Source of the DNA: Enterobacterales bacterium
GTDB lineage: Bacteria; Pseudomonadota; Gammaproteobacteria; Enterobacterales; Succinivibrionaceae
Direction of reading: 5' to 3'
NCBI GenBank assembly: GCA_900768635.1
Contig: CAAGDP010000017.1
Coordinates: 1-19,405 of the forward strand
Length of the DNA: 19,405 nucleotides
The notes below the pieces were generated by a model, which worked only from the letters and a program-made list of their open reading frames with translations, ran no database searches and had not been told where the DNA came from. Shown one piece after another: positions 1 to 6,601 of the stretch. The first letter of the stretch is position 1, and the number at the start of each line of letters is the position of its first letter. Position numbers and translations under genes: made by a program.

Positions 1-50
1 CGATGATAGGCAAATTAGTTGCTGAAGGAGCTCTTGAAAATGAAGCATAA
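1..50 (+). CDS. C-terminal tail of an upstream gene (partial)
   Basis: An open frame runs from the window edge to a TAA at 48-50 and encodes about 15 residues ending VAEGALENEA. It is too short to identify. It is called only because it is open to the edge on the same strand as the next gene and is followed by a clearly non-coding stretch. It could equally be a chance open frame. Confidence 0.3.
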   Translation, partial: MIGKLVAEGALENEA

Positions 51-137
51 CACAACAGGTTAAAGACTGAATTACGAACAAATATTAACCTAAAATAAGC
101 AACCTGCAATGGGTAGGGTGTTTATTCCAAAATTTCA

Positions 138-237
138 TTCATGCGTAGGCCCTGCACATTTTTGTTCCTATTATATGGTAGCTTTAATATTTTTAATCAC
201 AAATTAAGGTTCTGCTTGTTCGTGCGTAGGCCCTGCA
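138..237 (+). repeat. Pair of short direct repeats (TTCRTGCGTAGGCCCTGCA)
   Basis: Copy 1 is at 138-156 and copy 2 at 219-237. They share 15 consecutive bases (TGCGTAGGCCCTGCA) plus TTC upstream with a single A/G difference, and start 81 bases apart. The second copy overlaps a CCTGC...GCAGG hairpin (232-250). A related CCTGCAATGGGTAGGG string occurs at about 103-118. Two protein-binding sites, a decayed duplication or part of an RNA are all possible. Confidence 0.6.
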
Positions 238-434
238 ATTACGGAGCAGGAGCGTTTTCCTTGAAATTCCGGACCATCCAGTCAGGTTATATCATTTTAG
301 TCATTCTATGAGATCCGAGTTTTTATTTCGCAACAACACTGCATCACCCTTATTCCATCGGAGTTTTATAATTTGGCATACAATCAGGATGAAAGATCAT
401 CCTTACTGAACTGAATCATCAGATGATGCTTTTG

Positions 435-443
435 TGCTATCAT
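435..443 (+). promoter_or_regulatory. Extended -10 promoter candidate for yciA
   Basis: TGCTATCAT matches an extended -10 (TGn plus a TATAAT-like hexamer, here TATCAT). It lies about 30 bases before the yciA start, and no good -35 is visible at 16-18 bp. The gene has a clear ribosome binding site, AGAGG at 463-467, five bases before the ATG. Confidence 0.4.
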
Positions 444-472
444 ATAGCGGTTAATGAGATGTAGAGGTTTTT

Positions 473-898
473 ATGGAACCTGATGGAATTTTGTTACTAA
501 GAACTCTCACTATGCCCTGTGATGCCAACCCCAACGGAGATATCTTTGGCGGTTGGATTATGTCCAAACTTGACGAAGCTGGAGCGCTTCTTGCCTTTGA
601 AATGTGCCGGGGCAAGGTTGTTACCGTGGCTGTCAAGGAAATAGTATTTAAAGTACCGGTAAAAGTGGGCGACACCGTATGCGTATATGGCAGATGTGTC
701 CATATTGGTAATACCTCACTGGGAGTAAAGCTTCAGTTATGGACTAGAAGGAACTGTGCTGAATGGTCCTCCCGGGCTATGGTAACAGAAACTGAGATCA
801 CTTACGTGGCTATTGATGATTTCGGCAAAAAACGACCTCTGCCTAAATGCATCAGCGATAATGAGAAGATAATTTTGGAGAAAGGCTTTCTGGAATAA
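473..898 (+). CDS. yciA: YciA-family acyl-CoA thioesterase
   Basis: This 141-aa protein is a single hotdog-fold acyl-CoA thioesterase, a cytosolic enzyme that hydrolyses acyl-CoA to free acid and CoA. The family signature is near the N-terminus: MPCDANPNGDIFGGW (14-28) followed by a helix with Asp34 in the position of the catalytic aspartate of YciA. The VVTVAVKEIVFKVPVKVGD stretch (49-67) aligns with the second half of the hotdog sheet. Length is close to the E. coli protein (about 132 aa). The ATG at 473 has an AGAGG ribosome binding site five bases upstream. ispB starts 27 bases downstream on the same strand, so the two are probably co-transcribed. In this family a hexamer acts on a broad range of short- to long-chain CoA esters; the substrate here cannot be read from sequence. 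Confidence 0.93.
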   Translation: MEPDGILLLRTLTMPCDANPNGDIFGGWIMSKLDEAGALLAFEMCRGKVVTVAVKEIVFKVPVKVGDTVCVYGRCVHIGNTSLGVKLQLWTRRNCAEWSSRAMVTETEITYVAIDDFGKKRPLPKCISDNEKIILEKGFLE

Positions 899-925
899 TT
901 ACCGGATAAGCGACAGGAATATGCT

Positions 926-1918
926 ATGGCAATAAACTTTAAACATATCCCGGAACTTTGCATCCTGATGGATCGGATGGAGGATCTTCTTATCTCCGAA
1001 AACCGATCCGAGTACCCTGAAGTTAATGAAATTGCCGACTATATTCTTAAAAACAACGGCAAAAGACTTCGACCACTCTTACTCCTGACTTTTGCTCAAA
1101 TGTTGGGGTTTCAGGATAATCACCTGCATTTGGCCTGTGCTGTTGAACAAATCCACACTGCCACCCTTATTCATGATGATGTTATCGATGCCTCAGATTT
1201 ACGTCGGGGCCGAGCATCAGTCAACTCTGCCTATGGCGTACCTACCAGCATTCTTTTTGGTGATTATCTTTACACCAAAGCTTTCAAACTGTTAATAAAG
1301 TACGGAAATAACCTTATTACCAATGAACTGCTTAAAACTGTAAGCCTTATGTCAGAAGGGGAAATTAAGCAGATGATGGAAAGTCATGATCCGGATCTTA
1401 CGGAAGAAAACTATTTCCATGTAATTCGCGGAAAAACTTCTGAACTATTTTCTCTGGCATGCAAAATGGCAGCGTTGCTTAATTTTGAACTTGAAGATAA
1501 ACGAACCAAATCCTGTGAAGATTTTGGTTTCCATCTTGGTAATGCCTTTCAAATAACTGATGATGTAATGGATTATGAAGCAACATCAACATCTATGGGA
1601 AAATCTCCCGGAGATGATTTTGCTGAGGGAAAAATAACCCTTCCTATGATCCATCTGCTGAAACATACCTGTGTTCCGGATCGGGAAAAAGTTCTTCAGC
1701 TGTTACAACTTAAAACACCTGACAACAGTGAGAAACGTAAGCAGGCATTTCCGGAGATCCTGCAACTGTTAAAGAAGTATAAATCCTTTGATTACTGTCG
1801 CAGTCTTGCAGATCAGGAGATTGAACTTGCCCAAAAATCACTTAAGACCTTTGAAGACTGTGTATATACCAGACTTCTGTCAGATATTCTGGAACATCTT
1901 GTGAACCGTCATACCTGA
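926..1918 (+). CDS. ispB: Polyprenyl (octaprenyl-type) diphosphate synthase
   Basis: This 330-aa trans-prenyltransferase extends farnesyl diphosphate with isopentenyl diphosphate to make the long side chain of respiratory quinones. Seen: GKRLRP (45-50), the first aspartate-rich motif LIHDDVIDASDLRRG with DDVID at 84-88, the second motif FQITDDVMDY with DDVMD at 212-216, and GKSPGDDFAEGKITLP (225-240), which is characteristic of the IspB/heptaprenyl group rather than FPP synthase. Two small-to-medium residues before the first DD motif fit a long-chain synthase, but chain length is inferred. An AGGAA ribosome binding site (915-919) sits six bases before the ATG. In E. coli ispB lies beside rplU; here it follows yciA, so the neighbourhood is different. 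Confidence 0.92.
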   Translation: MAINFKHIPELCILMDRMEDLLISENRSEYPEVNEIADYILKNNGKRLRPLLLLTFAQMLGFQDNHLHLACAVEQIHTATLIHDDVIDASDLRRGRASVNSAYGVPTSILFGDYLYTKAFKLLIKYGNNLITNELLKTVSLMSEGEIKQMMESHDPDLTEENYFHVIRGKTSELFSLACKMAALLNFELEDKRTKSCEDFGFHLGNAFQITDDVMDYEATSTSMGKSPGDDFAEGKITLPMIHLLKHTCVPDREKVLQLLQLKTPDNSEKRKQAFPEILQLLKKYKSFDYCRSLADQEIELAQKSLKTFEDCVYTRLLSDILEHLVNRHT

Positions 1919-1977
1919 CAAATTTAGTTTTTGCAAACCGCCAGACACCATTTGCCTGACAAAATCATGACAACATA

Positions 1978-2232
1978 ATGGGACAAATAATTATGAGAAT
2001 TTCTGCTATTTGGAGTCTTTTTTCATCTAAAGATGTTACTGCCAAAAAATATGAAAATCCTGATTTCAACTATCTGGTAGAGTTTGAAACCAAAGATTTT
2101 GATGTCAAGAACCGCTACTATAAAACCTCGAACAGCGGAATTAGCGAAATATCCAAATACGATATTCCGCAACCGCAGTTCAGTGCAATGTTACAAAGTG
2201 AAAAATGGACCGAATTGCCATCAAAGCAATAA
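1978..2232 (+). CDS. Hypothetical small protein (84 aa)
   Basis: No family recognised. The frame follows ispB by 59 bases on the same strand and converges with the DtxR-type regulator, leaving only seven bases between the stops. It encodes a hydrophilic protein with many aromatic residues (for example NPDFNYLVEF and NRYYKTSNSG), with no signal peptide, membrane segment or cysteine pair. The first ATG (1978) lacks a ribosome binding site. The ATG at 1993 (MRISAIW) has a weak TGGGA nine bases upstream and may be the true start, giving 79 aa. It fits neatly between two real genes, which favours a real gene, but coding status is unproven. Confidence 0.45.
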   Translation: MGQIIMRISAIWSLFSSKDVTAKKYENPDFNYLVEFETKDFDVKNRYYKTSNSGISEISKYDIPQPQFSAMLQSEKWTELPSKQ

Positions 2233-2239
2233 GTCCGGA

Positions 2240-2614
2240 TCACTCTTTATTTAGACGGGAAATAAAGGATTTAAGACCGTAAAAAGTCTCGTTGCTGATC
2301 ACATGCTCAATGCGACAGGCATCCGCCTCTGCAATATCCTTGGATACATTGGCAATTTTTTCAAAAAGCTGAGTGAGAACCACATGACGCTCATAAATCA
2401 TCTCAGCTTTACTTCTTCCTGCCTCAGTCAGATGCAACCCGCCCTGCTCATCCAGAGTCAGGTAGCCATCAGTTTTTAAAATACCTACAGCCCGGCTTAC
2501 ACTGGGCTTGCTGAAAGATAATTCCTTTGCCAGATCAACAGCTCGGATTTTTCCATTGAGCTTTTTTTCCAAAAGCAATATTGTTTCCAGGTAGTTTTCA
2601 CCGGATTCCTGCAC
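2240..2614 (-). CDS. DtxR/MntR-family metal-dependent transcriptional regulator
   Basis: This 124-aa protein is a winged-helix repressor of the DtxR/MntR family: a DNA-binding domain (about 1-70; VDLAKELSFSKPSVSRAV is the recognition helix region) followed by the metal-binding and dimerisation domain (YERHVVLTQLF, then DACRIEHVIS). There is no C-terminal SH3-like domain, as in MntR. Ligand positions by alignment from memory: Asn7 where MntR has Asp8 and DtxR has Met10; Glu10, His77, Cys100, Glu103 and His104. Cys100 is DtxR-like and Asn7 fits neither type, so Fe(II) versus Mn(II) specificity is open. The start is GTG, with GAGG (2620-2623) five bases upstream. No metal transporter gene is adjacent. 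Its likely role is repression of metal uptake genes elsewhere. Confidence 0.88.
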   Translation of the reverse strand: MQESGENYLETILLLEKKLNGKIRAVDLAKELSFSKPSVSRAVGILKTDGYLTLDEQGGLHLTEAGRSKAEMIYERHVVLTQLFEKIANVSKDIAEADACRIEHVISNETFYGLKSFISRLNKE

Positions 2615-2725
2615 TTGAACCTCATTCGCAAATAGGGAGCTTCTTTAAGCTCCTCATAACTATGACACATCTTTAAAATAAAACTCACACGCCCTGAACT
2701 GGAGTGCTACACGAAATATATTCTT

Positions 2726-2756
2726 ATTATAGTATTATCTGTTCTGAATATCTCAA
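2726..2756 (-). promoter_or_regulatory. Sigma-70 promoter candidate for the DtxR-type regulator
   Basis: Reading on the minus strand, TTGAGA (2756-2751) is followed after 19 bases by a perfect TATAAT (2731-2726). The spacing is longer than the usual 17, so the -35 assignment is uncertain. It lies about 110 bases before the GTG start and immediately beside the insertion sequence remnant. Confidence 0.4.
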
Positions 2757-2772
2757 AAAATCGCATTTATTA

Positions 2773-3058
2773 GGCTCTTCGTGTATAGTTATGGTCAAAA
2801 AAAGTAAGTAAAACACGTTTAGAGCCTCTATTTAAGCAAGTTTCAACCCTATGCCACCCCGGTTAGGAAGTGGAATGTAAATGTTTGAACATCCAAGCAA
2901 GATCATATCTAGCATATTTTGGATGTTTCTAAAGCCATAGGCTTTACAAATAAACAACTTGATTTTGTTGTTTATAGACTCAACTCTAGTGTTGCTGAGT
3001 TTTGTCTCAATGGTATTGAGGATAGCTCCTCATTCCGCGTGATTTTAATGACAAGCTC
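2773..3058 (-). mobile_element. Decayed end of an ISL3-family insertion sequence
   Basis: The left boundary is GGCTCTTCGTGTATAG (2773-2788), which has the GGCTCTT start typical of ISL3-family terminal inverted repeats. Fifty-nine bases inside it on the minus strand lies the stop codon of a transposase fragment. The opposite end and the first five-sixths of the transposase gene are missing, and no matching inverted copy of the end is visible to the right. A second GGCTCT-type motif in inverted orientation (ACACGTTTAGAGCC, 2813-2826) lies inside the end. The right limit is approximate. Confidence 0.75.
2832..3058 (-). pseudogene. ISL3-family (DDE_Tnp_ISL3) transposase, C-terminal fragment, frameshifted
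   Basis: Translating the minus strand down to the TAA at 2834-2832 gives about 63 residues, including NTIETKLSNTRVESINNKIK, KAYGFRNIQNMLD and IPLPNRGGIG. These are the hallmark C-terminal motifs of ISL3-type transposases (the 'SNxRVExINNKIK' and 'AYGFRN' strings), and they include the region of the last catalytic acidic residue. Upstream, the homologous frame continues as ELVIKITRNEE in another frame; loss of one base near 3026 would rejoin it to AILNT. Beyond about 3058 stops occur in every relevant frame. It is therefore a truncated, frameshifted, non-functional remnant with no start codon. Confidence 0.8.
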
Positions 3059-3565
3059 ATGTTAAATGAACTAAAAGGGTAATATATATTATTCAAAGCC
3101 TTGTGCTTTTACCTACACTTATGCACGAAGCCTCATTTATTATGGATAAGTTTGAAGCATCCTTACACATCTTCACGGCCATTCCTTATCATCCGGAGGA
3201 ACAGATAAGAATTTCAGTACAGAGTATTGAATTAAAACGGAGCAGGACTTTACGATTTCCCTGGATCATAAAATCGGTATCTGAATTCTTCAAATCTCAC
3301 AAAATCAGTAAGAGATGCTTTATTCCTGCAACTTTTTTCACAACTTACTTTATAATCAACAATGGAAGCTATGAGGATCAGATCTGAACTTAACTTAACA
3401 TGCCATCAGAAGCTGATCTGTAATGAATTTGGAAAACTACACCACATAGCCTCATTAATTACTGATATAAATAACAGTAACAGATTAAATAATCCTGTCA
3501 GTAATAATCAGGTACGGAAAAGTCTTTATAAGGTTTTATAAAACATGACACAACAAGGATCAAGC
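3059..3565. other. Gap between the IS remnant and yjaG
   Basis: About 500 bases. A 94-codon plus-strand open frame (GTG 3103 to 3387) is present but has no ribosome binding site before its GTG or its internal ATGs, and its translation resembles no family I know. I treat it as probably non-coding, or as debris next to the IS end. The last 150 bases are A/T-rich and should contain the yjaG promoter, but no convincing -35/-10 pair was found. Confidence 0.5.
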
Positions 3566-4165
3566 ATGATTTTCGGGCCCCAGTTTTATTCCAGAATAAA
3601 AAAACTAAAAAACTGGCAACAGTTGCTTTTTGCCACTGTTCTGGCCCAGCGCATGTTGCCCAACTACGAAGAATATCATCTGGCCCAGGGTTCAGGGACA
3701 GATCAGGTAGATCACCTGTATCAGATTGTAAATCAACTGTGGGATTATTCTGAACATACCTGTGTAATATCAGACTGGAAAAAAATCTATTCCTCTCTTC
3801 TACCCCTGATTTATAATCCGGAGGAAGCATCTCAAATCTCTGATTTCGGTGTATATTCAGCCAACTGTGCCGTAGAGGGTGTACTTCTGGCTATAAGATC
3901 CATACTTGAGCATACCGGCAGTGAATCACTTAAAATATCAGAGCTTTCGGTGAATATGGTTATCAGCTTTTTAGAGCAGGAGCAGGGACATACCATACAG
4001 GATGAAGAAATTGTAGAAAATGAATATGTTCAGAATGAGTTGGATTTTCAGATGGAAGTAGCCAAGACTCTTAACGGACACCGTTCCGATGCTATGTTCA
4101 ACAAGCTTAAAAAACTGGCTTATAATGAAGGATATTCAAATATCGGTATAAAAAGTAAACGATAA
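3566..4165 (+). CDS. yjaG: YjaG family protein (DUF416)
   Basis: This 199-aa soluble protein matches the E. coli YjaG/DUF416 family along its length: WQQLLFATVLAQRMLPNYEE near the start, ISDFGVYSANCAVE in the middle (E. coli has a DLYGVYPAIDACVAL-type string), then NEYVQNELDFQMEV and SNIGIKSKR at the C-terminus. Molecular function is unknown; the family is a cytosolic, alpha-helical gammaproteobacterial protein. A start at the upstream ATG (3545) would add seven residues, but the ATG at 3566 has AAGGA (3555-3559) six bases upstream and gives a length and N-terminus that align with E. coli (196 aa), so 3566 is chosen. aqpZ follows after 69 bases on the same strand, so the two may be co-transcribed up to the terminator at 4947. 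Confidence 0.85.
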   Translation: MIFGPQFYSRIKKLKNWQQLLFATVLAQRMLPNYEEYHLAQGSGTDQVDHLYQIVNQLWDYSEHTCVISDWKKIYSSLLPLIYNPEEASQISDFGVYSANCAVEGVLLAIRSILEHTGSESLKISELSVNMVISFLEQEQGHTIQDEEIVENEYVQNELDFQMEVAKTLNGHRSDAMFNKLKKLAYNEGYSNIGIKSKR

Positions 4166-4234
4166 AAATTGCAATCAGTCCAGTATCATTCCTGCAAACT
4201 TCTTTCAGAAGTGCAGAATTTAAACGGAGATTTT

Positions 4235-4927
4235 ATGTTTAGAAAATTAGTAGCTGAGTTTCTGGGAACTTTCGTTTTGGTTTTCAGCGGTTGCGGCAGT
4301 GTTCTTTTCGCCTGTAATACCGGAAGCAGTATTGGATATTTAGGGGTTGCTTTAACCTTTGGACTCTCAGTACTTACCATGTCCTACGCAGTAGGTCATA
4401 TCTCAGGAGGACATTTCAATCCTGCAGTGACTATCGGTCTTGCGGCTGCCGGCAAATTCCGCAATGTAGCAGAAATCGTTGCCTATATTGCCATTCAGAT
4501 TATCGGAGGTATTGCCGCTGGTGCATGTCTCTACTTAATTGCCACCGGCAAGGCGGAATTTAACATCACCACCTGTTTTGCTACTAATGGCTACGGAGAC
4601 TACTCACCAGAACACTTCAGTATGTATGCATGCGCTGTTACCGAAATTATTCTTACTGCCATATTGCTTATTGTTTTCTGTGGTGCCACTGACAAACTTG
4701 CATCTGCAGGGATGGCTCCACTGGCAATTGGTATGAGCTATACAATGATCTGTCTCTTCGCGCTTCCTGTAACCAACGCTGCCATTAACCCTGCCAGAGC
4801 TACCGGTGTAGCGTTATTTCAGGGAGGCTGGGCTATAGAACAACTTTGGTTTTTCTGGGTTACTCCGGTTTTAGGCGGGTTGATCGGCGGTATATGCTAT
4901 CGCATATTCCTGCGCACCAGATCCTGA
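4235..4927 (+). CDS. aqpZ: Aquaporin Z-like channel
   Basis: This 230-aa inner-membrane channel of the MIP family has six membrane helices and two half-helix NPA loops: GGHFNPAVTIGL (NPA 62-64) and NAAINPARATG (NPA 185-187). The N-terminus MFRKLVAEFLGTF and the C-terminal FQGGWAIEQLWFFWV match E. coli AqpZ (231 aa). The open frame extends 22 codons further upstream from a TTG, but the ATG at 4235 has CGGAGA (4225-4230) correctly spaced and fits the family start. Odd: by alignment the aromatic/arginine filter is Phe42, Cys173, Ala182, Arg188. E. coli AqpZ has Phe, His174, Thr183, Arg. Loss of the His that marks water-selective channels suggests a changed solute range, so 'water channel' should not be assumed. 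Confidence 0.93.
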   Translation: MFRKLVAEFLGTFVLVFSGCGSVLFACNTGSSIGYLGVALTFGLSVLTMSYAVGHISGGHFNPAVTIGLAAAGKFRNVAEIVAYIAIQIIGGIAAGACLYLIATGKAEFNITTCFATNGYGDYSPEHFSMYACAVTEIILTAILLIVFCGATDKLASAGMAPLAIGMSYTMICLFALPVTNAAINPARATGVALFQGGWAIEQLWFFWVTPVLGGLIGGICYRIFLRTRS

Positions 4928-4946
4928 TAAAACAAGATAAAGAACG

Positions 4947-4981
4947 AACAGTAGTTTTTACTTAAAGACTACTGTTTTTTT
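4947..4981 (+). terminator. Rho-independent terminator after aqpZ
   Basis: AACAGTAGT (4947-4955) pairs perfectly with ACTACTGTT (4968-4976). The stem can extend inward through T/A pairs to a four-base loop, and seven T residues (4975-4981) follow. It ends the yjaG-aqpZ unit. Confidence 0.85.
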
Positions 4982-5053
4982 GTATGGATAATGAAATCTA
5001 ATCCTTAAGATATATTCTCAGCACACCGGAAGATATAAGCAGAATCGAACAAA

Positions 5054-5082
5054 GATAAAGAATAATCAAGATTCAGCTTGAT
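5054..5082 (-). terminator. Terminator-like hairpin at the end of the rse operon
   Basis: On the minus strand, ATCAAG and CTTGAT (5082-5077 and 5070-5065) form a six-base stem with the loop CTGAAT, followed by TTATTCTTT. The hairpin overlaps the rseC stop codon at 5075-5073. The stem is short and the T-tract interrupted, so termination may be weak. Confidence 0.45.
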
Positions 5083-5534
5083 AGGTTTTTGCAGGCAACA
5101 GAAGAAACAGGCGCAAGCTCATACTGGGGTTTACCAATAAATTTTCGCGACCAGATACCAGCTGACAGAAAACCGAGAACAGCGCCAATCCCCAGTCCGG
5201 AAATAGAATGCCACTCCTCGTTTTCCCTGTCTAATCCTGCACCGATAAGGGCAAATAGTACAGCAGAGATTAAAGGAACAAGGAACATAAGCAGAATGGC
5301 CCTGATGAGGGTGGATTCTTTGGTTTTGACAGCTACCAGCTGATTTACCTCTACAACCATGCTCTGAGGCCGGGGCAAGGTAATAGATTCTTCTTTGGAA
5401 AAAACTCTGGAAACGGTAGAAACAGAACAGCTGTTTTTCTGAGCACACATTCCACAAGCCTCAACCCTGGAACATTGCACTACTACAGTATCAGTGTTTA
5501 CCGCAGTTATACGGCCGATAGTTATAACGCTCAA
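5073..5534 (-). CDS. rseC: RseC/MucC-family sigma-E regulator (positive regulator)
   Basis: Inner-membrane protein of the RseC/MucC family, 153 aa with the start chosen here. It has an N-terminal cytoplasmic segment with four cysteines (CSRVEACGMCAQKNSC; residues 21, 27, 30 and 36 in this numbering), as in E. coli RseC, then two membrane helices (about 76-101 and 112-134) and a short tail after SRKF. The frame is open to a TTG at 5543, but that codon abuts the AGGTGG ribosome binding site. The TTG at 5534 is nine bases from it and puts the first cysteine at residue 21, as in E. coli (residue 20). In E. coli RseC is a minor positive modulator of sigma-E and is linked to flavoprotein/Fe-S processes. 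It follows rseB by 21 bases. Confidence 0.85.
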   Translation of the reverse strand: MSVITIGRITAVNTDTVVVQCSRVEACGMCAQKNSCSVSTVSRVFSKEESITLPRPQSMVVEVNQLVAVKTKESTLIRAILLMFLVPLISAVLFALIGAGLDRENEEWHSISGLGIGAVLGFLSAGIWSRKFIGKPQYELAPVSSVACKNLSS

Positions 5535-5555
5535 GATCAGCAACCACCTGTAACA

Positions 5556-6521
5556 CTACAAATTTTGCAATCGAACCCGATTGGCAATCTCCTGAGCCAT
5601 AGACGCCGGAATTTGGCCAATCACTGCCACATCAAAGTTTTCAGAAACTCTTTTGCGAAAGATTGTTGTAGCATTCAGGGAAATTACCGGAATATTAATA
5701 TCTGTGACATGTCTGGTCAGATATACCGATATATCAGTAAAATCATTGGTTAGAAGCATATATTCAGAATTACTGTCCGTACCAAAGACTACATGACGGT
5801 TAGTTCGCAGGACTCGATAGTTTGGTGGCAATTCCGAAAGAGTCCAGGATAACTTATCGGAGTCATTTTTCACTTTCACATCATTTTTCGGGGATTTTCC
5901 AATCTGACGCACCTTTTGCTCCAGTTCCGGAGGATTTTCATCAGAAATCCTGAGATTGACCGACATAAATCTCTCCACCAGATTACCAGAGGCATCGGAA
6001 AGATCCAGTTCAACCAGCAAACCCGACTTCTGATCAATAGCCAGGGTCATACTGTACCCCATACGATCTCTTGGAACTAACTTTACAACTTCCACCATCA
6101 AATCCGCAATTCGGCCCTGGCCAAGAGAAACTATATCGAAACAGCTGGTTATATCATCGGCATTGGAGGAAATAAGACGCAGAAAAAGATTTGGAAAAAC
6201 AGCATCACCAGCAGAATAAAAATGACGATTACCTTCGAAATAAATAATCTTGCTGTCAATATTAATTACACCGGTCAATAATCCGTTAAGAGATTTCATA
6301 AGAGTGGTTTCCGTACCGTTTACCACCCCATGAGAAACTTGTAAAGGCTCAATATTCTCTGCTGTAACGCGCACCAGATAATTATCATAATATCGGGAAG
6401 ACTGAGCAACCTGCATATTCGATATGATAGCGGAAGACTGATCATCTGTAGCCCCGCCAAAAGCCACTGATGAATTTAATAGAAAATAACCTAAGAGAGA
6501 TAGAGAGAAAAATTTATGCAA
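5556..6521 (-). CDS. rseB: Periplasmic sigma-E regulator RseB
   Basis: This 321-aa protein has a signal peptide (HKFFSLSLLGYFLLNSSVAFG, cleavage probably after about residue 20-22), so it is periplasmic. The two-domain RseB/MucB fold is indicated by a MlaA/LolA-like N-terminal half (YFEGNRHFYSAGDAVFP, then GQGRIADLMVEVVKLVPRD, 134-152) and a C-terminal domain from about 230 (LSWTLSELPPNYRVL to VIGQIPASMAQEIANRV). RseB binds the periplasmic part of RseA, shields it from DegS cleavage, and is released by off-pathway LPS. Length matches E. coli (318 aa). The start codon is TTG with AGAGG (6532-6528) six bases upstream; no better ATG exists nearby. The 80-base gap to rseA is longer than usual for this operon. 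Confidence 0.9.
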   Translation of the reverse strand: MHKFFSLSLLGYFLLNSSVAFGGATDDQSSAIISNMQVAQSSRYYDNYLVRVTAENIEPLQVSHGVVNGTETTLMKSLNGLLTGVINIDSKIIYFEGNRHFYSAGDAVFPNLFLRLISSNADDITSCFDIVSLGQGRIADLMVEVVKLVPRDRMGYSMTLAIDQKSGLLVELDLSDASGNLVERFMSVNLRISDENPPELEQKVRQIGKSPKNDVKVKNDSDKLSWTLSELPPNYRVLRTNRHVVFGTDSNSEYMLLTNDFTDISVYLTRHVTDINIPVISLNATTIFRKRVSENFDVAVIGQIPASMAQEIANRVRLQNL

Positions 6522-6601
6522 AAAAGGCCTCTAAATTGCAAACCAACATCACTAAATTTCGATTAACGACTGTTACGAAAACCAATGAGCTGTTCTAGCT
6601 G

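Larger units (their letters stand above)
51..472. other. Intergenic region upstream of yciA
   Basis: About 420 bases without a supportable gene. It is A/T-rich and has stop codons in all frames. It holds two near-identical copies of an 18-19 base element (138-156 and 219-237), a small hairpin CCTGC/GCAGG at 232-250, and an extended -10 promoter-like site just before yciA. No tRNA or known riboswitch was recognised. Confidence 0.6.

Noticed and set aside
2773..2826. Inverted GGCTCT...AGAGCC pair read as a complete small IS or MITE
   Set aside because: The two arms differ in spacing, and the adjoining transposase fragment explains the first arm as an ISL3 end, so a separate MITE is not needed.
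3103..3387. 94-codon plus-strand open frame starting with GTG
   Set aside because: No ribosome binding site at the GTG or at internal ATGs and no recognisable family. It lies beside a decayed insertion sequence, so it is kept only as a note in the gap entry.
3370..3425. GATCAG/CTGATC inverted repeats before yjaG
   Set aside because: Six-base matches separated by more than 30 bases are expected by chance, and no T-tract follows.
3545..3565. Seven-residue extension of YjaG from the upstream ATG
   Set aside because: The downstream ATG has AAGGA at ideal spacing and a family-like N-terminus.
4169..4234. N-terminal extension of aqpZ from a TTG
   Set aside because: No ribosome binding site. The ATG at 4235 has a good one and aligns with the family N-terminus.
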